This document shows positions 6,198 to 6,888 of a DNA stretch of 6,888 bases, one piece after another (position 1 is the first letter of the stretch; the number at the start of each line of letters is the position of its first letter). Source of the DNA: Beijerinckiaceae bacterium. Lineage in GTDB: Bacteria; Pseudomonadota; Alphaproteobacteria; Rhizobiales; Beijerinckiaceae. The position numbers were made by a program, and so were the translations under genes. The stretch lies in the NCBI GenBank assembly GCA_027346205.1, contig DAIESR010000369.1, positions 1-6,888 of the forward strand. Direction: 5' to 3'. The notes below the pieces were generated by a model that saw only the letters and a program-made list of their open reading frames with translations, was not told the DNA's origin and did not search any database.

Positions 6198-6887
6198 TCA
6201 CTGCGGATTTTCGAGACTGAGGGTCTCGGAGGCTTCATCATAGGCGAAAATCTCGCCGTAACGGCCCCAATTGATGACGCTTCTGAGCGTGCACTCGGCA
6301 TAATCCTCGGACATGTAATCTTCGAGTTCTTCGCGGAATCGTGTGGCCCGCGCCCAATGTGCCGGCCGCTCGTCCAGCACCTTTTTGATCCGCGCCGCAA
6401 GCGGCACATAGGCGAGGAGATGGTCGCCGAAAAGCTTCTTGCGCGTATCGACCTCGGCTTCGGTGAAACGCAGGCCAGCCGCCGTCAATTTGATGTCGCC
6501 TTCCTCGAGTTCGGCGAAGCGCATGAGCTGCAAGGTTTCGCCGACGGGAAAGAGATCGTCGATGGCCATCTGCAGATCATCGGCCAGTCCCGGCAGATCA
6601 GCGCGGCCGCGATAGGGTGCGGCGGCGACTTCTTCCATAAGGCCTGCGAGCAGATTGGTCGAGACATTGGGAAGCGCCATGCCCACGCCGAGGCCGGGGA
6701 AAGCGGCTTCCCGGCTCGGTACCGCGGGCACGGGCCGGCGTGTCATCAGGGCGTAGATCTTATCGACCAATTGCCGGAATTCCGGATCGAGCCGATTGCG
6801 TGGATGCGGCAAGGTGACGTGGATTTCTTCCGCGATCCGGCCCGGATTGGACGAGAGCACCACGATGCGGTTGCACATCAGCACCGC
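6198..6887 (-). CDS. ABC transporter ATPase (nitrate/sulfonate/taurine type), 3' part
   Basis: This is the C-terminal portion of an ATP-binding subunit that energises import of a small anion or related solute; the substrate cannot be read from this part. The frame is open to the right edge; the GTG at 6884 is an in-frame Val, not a start. The first visible residues, EAVLMCNRIVVLSSNPGRI-like, match the segment after the H-loop of NrtD/SsuB/TauB-type ATPases, so Walker A, signature, Walker B and the switch His all lie outside the window. After a variable linker (about 45-75), residues from about 80 to 222 fit the AAA-associated C-terminal domain that some members of this group carry: LADDLQMAIDDLFPVGETLQLM, then GDIKLTAAGLRF, FGDHLLAYVPLAARI and a final TLRSVINWGRYGEIFAYDE. 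The gene ends TGA immediately followed by TAA, and faces the unknown gene across a palindromic repeat. The permease and binding-protein genes would be expected upstream, beyond the right edge. Confidence 0.85.
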   Translation of the reverse strand, partial: AVLMCNRIVVLSSNPGRIAEEIHVTLPHPRNRLDPEFRQLVDKIYALMTRRPVPAVPSREAAFPGLGVGMALPNVSTNLLAGLMEEVAAAPYRGRADLPGLADDLQMAIDDLFPVGETLQLMRFAELEEGDIKLTAAGLRFTEAEVDTRKKLFGDHLLAYVPLAARIKKVLDERPAHWARATRFREELEDYMSEDYAECTLRSVINWGRYGEIFAYDEASETLSLENPQ

Positions 6888-6888
6888 T

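Noticed and set aside
5243..6409. Open frame of 388 codons on the minus strand opposite the unknown gene
   Set aside because: It spans the palindromic repeat and overlaps the ABC ATPase gene on the same strand in another frame, lacks a ribosome binding site, and includes a stretch (CFVATLLTMT) that is simply the repeat translated.

Overview
The window reads as an ordinary chromosomal housekeeping segment of a GC-rich alphaproteobacterium, most likely of the Hyphomicrobiales (Rhizobiales). This rests on the style of the LipB and ComEC proteins, on a ComEC C-terminus without the metallo-beta-lactamase domain, and on a dispersed palindromic repeat of a kind I associate with that order. The species cannot be told from the sequence. 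Coding density is high and no stretch over 300 bases lacks a gene; the largest gap is about 190 bases, between the deacetylase and mgtE.

Layout, left to right. (1) The 3' part of comEC, the inner-membrane DNA-uptake channel, runs on + and is cut by the left edge. (2) lipB, octanoyltransferase of lipoate synthesis, runs on - and converges on comEC with abutting stop codons. (3) A tRNA-Leu with anticodon GAG lies on +. (4) A secreted NodB-type polysaccharide deacetylase lies on -; its last codons contain a perfect 20-bp palindrome. (5) mgtE, a magnesium transporter/channel, starts divergently on +. One base appears to be missing right after the second CBS domain, so the regulatory and membrane parts fall in different frames. 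(6) A soluble protein of about 242 residues that I do not recognise follows on +, with a good ribosome binding site. (7) A 136-base convergent gap holds a degenerate nested palindromic repeat. (8) The 3' part of an ABC transporter ATPase of the nitrate/sulfonate/taurine type, with the AAA-associated C-terminal domain, runs on - and is cut by the right edge.

The genes do not form one pathway. They look like independent transcription units with convergent or divergent borders, two of which carry palindromic DNA that may serve as terminators. I see no phage, insertion sequence, CRISPR array, toxin-antitoxin pair or defence system. The points worth a second look are the mgtE frameshift, the unknown 242-residue protein and the two palindromic elements.
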